In this document: positions 60,621 to 64,000 of the stretch, piece after piece
Position numbering within the stretch: position 1 is the first letter of the stretch
Layout of the letters: the number at the start of each line of letters is the position of its first letter
NCBI RefSeq assembly: GCF_900129725.1
Contig: NZ_FQWQ01000001.1
Location: 992,001-1,056,000 of the forward strand
Origin: Chryseolinea serpens
Lineage (GTDB): Bacteria; Bacteroidota; Bacteroidia; Cytophagales; Cyclobacteriaceae
Length of the DNA stretch: 64,000 bases
Direction of reading: 5' to 3'
Translations under genes and position numbers: made by a program
Notes under the pieces: model-generated
Seen by the model: only the letters and a program-made list of their open reading frames with translations
Told to the model about the DNA's origin: nothing
Databases searched by the model: none

Positions 60621-61777
60621 AGCAGCGGAATTTTTACCGTGAACAACTCCCCATCCTGCCCGGTTTGCACGGGACTTTTGGTAAGAAGCTGATACCGACT
60701 TTTAATATTTGCCAAACCGATCCCTGTCGATGTGGCCCTTTCAAACTCATCTCTGGGCCTGACCGGGTTTGCTACAACCAGGTAATCCCCCTTAATCAAA
60801 ATCGTGACCATCAAAGGTTCTTTCTCCGACATACGATTATGCTTAACCGCATTCTCGATCAGAAGTTGCAAGGTCAATGGCGCGATCCGATACCTTTCTG
60901 CCTCCTGGTCAGTTACGGAGACCTTCACCTCAAACTTATTCTCGAACCTGATCTTCAACAGGAACGCGTAAGCGCTAAGGAAGTCCAACTCTGTTTTTAG
61001 CGTAACGGTTTCGTTGTCCTTCTGCTCAAGAATATAACGATAGGCTTTGGAAAGCTGATCGATGAATTTTTCGGAAAGGTTCGCATCCACATGCACGAGC
61101 GAAGATAAGATGCTCAGGCTGTTGAAAAGAAAGTGCGGGCTAACCTGGTTCTTCAACGCCTCAAATTGCGCCAGGGCATTCTCCTTCATCAGTTGCTCGG
61201 CCTGGATCTCCATCTGACGCATCCTGAAATGCGACTTACGATTCAGGATCAGGTAAAAAATGGAAATGGAAATCACAATCGTTAGCCCGGTATTCGTTCG
61301 CCTCAAGGCATTCCACCATCTAAACTGAGGCGGCCCGCCAAGCCGGTGAAGTTCCTTCTGGTTCATCGACTCCACCAGCATGGACCAGAACCTGACATTG
61401 AGTTTGAAGAGAAGTTGTGACAATACCACGGCCACCACGGCGACGACAATGGACAAAGCAATGGTTTTGAACCGCAGTTCAAGTATGCCCGGTCCGATGA
61501 TCTTTTCGGTGGCGTCAATAATGCGATCAATGGCCAGGATGAGCACAGCATAAAATACAAAGTTCACCACGGCGGGGAACACCAGGAATTGCACATTGTT
61601 CCAATTTCCAGGAATGCCTTCCCGCCAATGTTCCAAGGGGATGCTGACAGAAATTGTAATGGGATAATAAATGCACAGCACCGTCAGCGCCAGATACATC
61701 GCTTGTTTAAAACTTATCTTTCCCTGCTTCGAATCCGTCATAAAGAGCAAAGGTATGCAAGCCAGGAATTTATCCAT
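60617..61777 (-). CDS. LytS-type sensor histidine kinase
   Basis: The 386-residue membrane kinase has four hydrophobic segments at about residues 28-46, 62-82, 105-123 and 163-179. A His_kinase domain follows with His215 in QVSPHFLFNSLSILSSL, then the ATPase part (LTLQLLIENAVKHNRMSEKE and TGIGLANIKSRYQLL). This short form is typical of LytS-like Bacteroidota kinases, which pair with LytTR regulators. The start is ATG 61777; another ATG at 61741 is close to a TACCTTTG -7 box (61748-61755) and would give a leaderless message. The signal is unknown. Confidence 0.93.
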   Translation of the reverse strand: MDKFLACIPLLFMTDSKQGKISFKQAMYLALTVLCIYYPITISVSIPLEHWREGIPGNWNNVQFLVFPAVVNFVFYAVLILAIDRIIDATEKIIGPGILELRFKTIALSIVVAVVAVVLSQLLFKLNVRFWSMLVESMNQKELHRLGGPPQFRWWNALRRTNTGLTIVISISIFYLILNRKSHFRMRQMEIQAEQLMKENALAQFEALKNQVSPHFLFNSLSILSSLVHVDANLSEKFIDQLSKAYRYILEQKDNETVTLKTELDFLSAYAFLLKIRFENKFEVKVSVTDQEAERYRIAPLTLQLLIENAVKHNRMSEKEPLMVTILIKGDYLVVANPVRPRDEFERATSTGIGLANIKSRYQLLTKSPVQTGQDGELFTVKIPLL

Positions 61778-61852
61778 TTTCGAGGCAGGGCAAGCATTCC
61801 GGGTCCAGGAATTTTCTTGTGGAATGCCAGCTTTTGGGGTTTGAATCGGAGT

Positions 61853-62824
61853 CTAGTCCTTGGTGGGTTGAGCGGGAACGATAAAGACCTTTTCGCCGCG
61901 TCGAAAATCGCTATTCGCCGCCGCCTTCACGGTCAGGGTATTTTCCGCGAGGGCCACGACGATCTCGCGGTGGCTTCCAAAAAAACGGATGGTTTTGATT
62001 TCGCCGGGCCAACCCTTCTTGTCCGTCCGGGAAAGGGAAAAGTCTTCCGGACGGGCGATCGATGGGGAGGTATCCCTCGCGCTACCCGACAATCGGCCGG
62101 ATTGGGATGGTGTCAGCAGATTGAAGGTGCCGAAGAGGCCGGCGGCATAGGCGTTCACCGGCTGGCGGTAGATGTTTTGGGGAGAATCTTTTTGAACGAT
62201 CTGCCCGTCTTTCATGATGATGATCTCGTCGGCCCACGGCAGCGTGTCGGCCGGGTCGTGCGACACCAGCATGCAGGTGATGTTGAGGCGGTGGCCAATG
62301 TCGTCGATGACCGACTTCAGGATGTTCTTGTGCACCATGTCGAGGTTCGTAAAAGGCTCGTCCAGCAACAACAACTGCGGTGAGCCGATGAGCAGCTTTG
62401 CGAGAGCGACACGCTGTCGTTCGCCGCCCGACAGATGATCGGTTTTGCGCGAAAGAACATGGGTGATCTCGCAAACGTCATACAACGTGTGGGCCACGGT
62501 GTCCGGGATCTTGTTGGCATACTGCAACACCTGTTCGATGCGCAACGACTTGGGCAACTCGAAATGCTGTGACAAATAACCAATAGCAGGATGACCGGGC
62601 ACAAGCTTCTCGCCAGCCCCCAACACGCGCTCACCTTTAAACAACACTTCGCCTTCGTCGGGTTGGTTCAGGCCGGCGATGGCTTTGAGGAGCGAGCTTT
62701 TTCCGGAGCCCGTTTCGCCGGCGATGGCAATCTTTTGAAGTCTCGCCTGCGAAAAGCTGATGTCGTTCAACACAAAGCCTTCTTCTTTTTGGATGCGAAG
62801 ACCGGATACTTTTAAGAATGTCAT
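61853..62824 (-). CDS. ABC transporter ATP-binding protein with TOBE-like tail
   Basis: The 323-residue ATPase has Walker A GETGSGKSS (36-44), signature LSGGERQ (131-137), Walker B LLLLDEP (151-157) and an H-loop (VSHDPADTL). After about residue 230, an extra region (IARPEDFSLSRTDKKGWPGEIKTIRFFGSHREIVVAL) resembles the TOBE domain of importer ATPases such as PotA, CysA or FbpC. No permease or binding-protein gene of that type is in the window, so it is an isolated ATPase. It lies 48 bp downstream of the MtfA-like gene and may be co-transcribed. Confidence 0.88.
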   Translation of the reverse strand: MTFLKVSGLRIQKEEGFVLNDISFSQARLQKIAIAGETGSGKSSLLKAIAGLNQPDEGEVLFKGERVLGAGEKLVPGHPAIGYLSQHFELPKSLRIEQVLQYANKIPDTVAHTLYDVCEITHVLSRKTDHLSGGERQRVALAKLLIGSPQLLLLDEPFTNLDMVHKNILKSVIDDIGHRLNITCMLVSHDPADTLPWADEIIIMKDGQIVQKDSPQNIYRQPVNAYAAGLFGTFNLLTPSQSGRLSGSARDTSPSIARPEDFSLSRTDKKGWPGEIKTIRFFGSHREIVVALAENTLTVKAAANSDFRRGEKVFIVPAQPTKD

Positions 62825-62872
62825 CTGCGTTTCTAGGGCTTAATTCTGGGATACTATTTTGGATGATTCCGG

Positions 62873-63736
62873 TTATGCGCCACAACATTTTTTAAACTTC
62901 TCCCCTTTTCCACATGGACACGGATCGTTGCGTTCGATGGTAGCTTTTGCGGGCACGTCACGCTTTGCGGCCATGTCCTGGTGGAAGGCTTGTGCGAGCA
63001 GTGCGTAGAGGTCGGGATGATTCTTTTTTAACAGCTCGGGCCGCTCGAAGAAATACTCGCCCACCACGGCCAGGAACTCGCTCTCGTTGGTGGCGCCATA
63101 GACGTCGATGTCGCTCTTGCCTTTCAGAATATCTTTGATGGAAGCATGGATGAGGTCCAGCCACGGCCGCGCATAGGCTTTGTTGTTGAGGATGGTGGGA
63201 ATGCCATCGATGCTGCCGTCTTCCTTGTCGAGCAGGTGGATGAATTCGTGGATGCCCACGTTGTGTTTGTCCGACTTGTTGCTGAAGCCCTCGTGCAAGG
63301 CCGGCTTGGACAGGATCATTTTGCCCTGCAGGTTGCCACTGCCCACCATGCCCAGGATGGCCTCGTCCTTGCTGCCGATGTCATAGTCACGGTCGAAGTG
63401 GCCGGGGTAGAGCAGCACCTCGTCCAAAAACGTGTAGTCCCACTCCGGGAAGCCGAACACGGGGATGGCGGCGCTGCTGGCCACCAGGAGTTTGTCGGTG
63501 ATGTCGACGGTGGTCTCAATGCCGGTGACGCGGACGTTGACCAGGAAGCGCATGACATCGTTTTCGAACCGCTTTTTTTCGTCGTCCGACAGGTTGCGGT
63601 AAAACCCCACCTTCTCATCCAAAACCAACCTCCAGGATGGGGGAAAATCGCCGGTCGCCTTTTTCTTGCGGTGTTGGCCGCTATAAAAGATGGAAAACAC
63701 AATGATAAAGGCGATGATGAGCAAAAAGGGGATCAT
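62873..63736 (-). CDS. MtfA-like zinc peptidase with C-terminal SEC-C motif
   Basis: The protein is 287 residues from the ATG at 63736 (a TTG at 63751 adds five). It has an N-terminal membrane helix (residues 1-19), then a MtfA-type domain: PVFGFPEWDYTFLDEVLLYPGHFD and the zinc motif NVGIHEFIHLLDKEDGSIDGIP (His163, Glu164, His167). The last 20 residues (NDPCPCGKGEKFKKCCGA) are a SEC-C zinc-binding motif, as found at the end of SecA. MtfA members act on the Mlc repressor in enterobacteria; here the partner is unknown. The added SEC-C motif is unusual for MtfA as I know it. Confidence 0.88.
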   Translation of the reverse strand: MIPFLLIIAFIIVFSIFYSGQHRKKKATGDFPPSWRLVLDEKVGFYRNLSDDEKKRFENDVMRFLVNVRVTGIETTVDITDKLLVASSAAIPVFGFPEWDYTFLDEVLLYPGHFDRDYDIGSKDEAILGMVGSGNLQGKMILSKPALHEGFSNKSDKHNVGIHEFIHLLDKEDGSIDGIPTILNNKAYARPWLDLIHASIKDILKGKSDIDVYGATNESEFLAVVGEYFFERPELLKKNHPDLYALLAQAFHQDMAAKRDVPAKATIERNDPCPCGKGEKFKKCCGA

Positions 63737-63751
63737 ATCACGGGCGCCCAA

Positions 63752-63783
63752 TTTTAAGGGATGGCAATTTAATAATATATTTG
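63752..63783 (+). promoter_or_regulatory. Promoter of the ABC-F gene
   Basis: TATATTTG (63776-63783) matches TAnnTTTG exactly. TTTT at 63752-63755 takes the -33 position with a 20-bp spacer (consensus TTTG). The leader to the ATG at 63802 is about 12 nt. Confidence 0.6.
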
Positions 63784-63801
63784 CCCCCTTATTTCAAAAT
63801 C

Positions 63802-64000
63802 ATGATTTCAGTTGACGCGGTCAGTGTAGAGTTTAACGGTTCAGCCCTTTTTAGCAACATCACCTTTAACATCAACGAAAACGATCGCATTGCCCTCATG
63901 GGCAAGAACGGCGCGGGCAAATCCACGCTGCTCAAGATCATCGCCGGCGTGAACAAACCCACGCGGGGCAAAGTATCGGCCCCCAAAGACGCCATCATCG
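63802..64000 (+). CDS. ABC-F family ATP-binding protein, N-terminal part
   Basis: The frame starts at ATG 63802 and runs to the window edge. The 66 visible residues (MISVDAVSVEFNGSALFSNI ... DRIALMGKNGAGKSTLLKIIAGVNKP) have a Walker A GKNGAGKST at 34-42 and lack a transmembrane segment. This matches ABC-F proteins such as EttA or Uup that act on the ribosome, which usually have two ATPase domains. The rest lies outside the window, so the subfamily cannot be assigned. Confidence 0.85.
   Translation, partial: MISVDAVSVEFNGSALFSNITFNINENDRIALMGKNGAGKSTLLKIIAGVNKPTRGKVSAPKDAII

Overview
The window looks like a chromosomal segment of a Bacteroidota bacterium, most likely an aerobic soil or aquatic member of the Cytophagales (Chryseolinea/Ohtaekwangia-like; the genus is an inference). 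The signs are: two secreted proteins with type IX secretion (T9SS) C-terminal sorting domains; several exact TAnnTTTG -7 promoter boxes, one with a correctly spaced TTTG -33 box; large FtsX-type permeases without ATPases, one coupled to a PadR regulator; LytS/LytTR signalling; an MbnP-type lipoprotein; and many small secreted proteins with no recognisable function. No ribosomal RNA, prophage, plasmid, transposase, CRISPR or classical defence locus was seen.

Layout. 1-3.6 kb: a minus-strand run that starts with the end of an SRPBCC gene, then small membrane and secreted unknowns, and a translationally coupled pair (plug-like periplasmic protein and TonB C-terminal-domain protein). 3.6-12.2 kb: a PAS-PAS histidine kinase, a 1011-residue T9SS-exported lipase, an unknown lipoprotein flanked by direct copies of a structured repeat, a GyrI-like protein and a PAS/HisKA protein that lacks an ATPase domain. 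12.3-16.3 kb: a giant T9SS cargo with Ycf48-like repeats. 16.5-19.8 kb: a VOC protein and leuS. 19.8-26.3 kb: terminator-rich duplicated DNA, an AhpD-like protein with a Crp/Fnr regulator, two VOC proteins, an AraC regulator and a secreted amidohydrolase. 26.6-33.9 kb: lipoproteins, an FtsX permease, a TonB-like protein and an MbnP/CSICGCG-barrel cluster.

34-44.8 kb: a PadR-permease unit with a candidate operator, then 1.1 kb of unusual non-coding DNA (two tRNA-like modules without anticodon arms followed by a 157/179-bp tandem array), a phosphocholine-type phospholipase C, a large zinc protease and two stress-type genes (DUF2383, DUF4142). 44.9-54.4 kb: DUF1801, a Tat-exported sugar-isomerase-like protein, YwbE, another FtsX permease, an MBL hydrolase, two alpha/beta hydrolases, a cold-shock protein, a MITE-like element and a PRC-barrel protein. 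54.6-64 kb: a class A penicillin-binding protein, a fourth FtsX permease containing a palindromic insertion, a LytS/LytTR two-component pair, a lone TOBE-type ABC ATPase, an MtfA-like peptidase with a SEC-C tail, and the start of an ABC-F ATPase cut by the window edge.

The genes do not form one large pathway. Common themes are envelope and export functions (four permeases, PBP, T9SS cargo, TonB-like proteins, secreted hydrolases) and dense non-coding repeats: heptanucleotide arrays, palindromes, REP-like hairpins, a MITE-like element and tandem arrays. The most unusual structure is at 37.25-38.19 kb.
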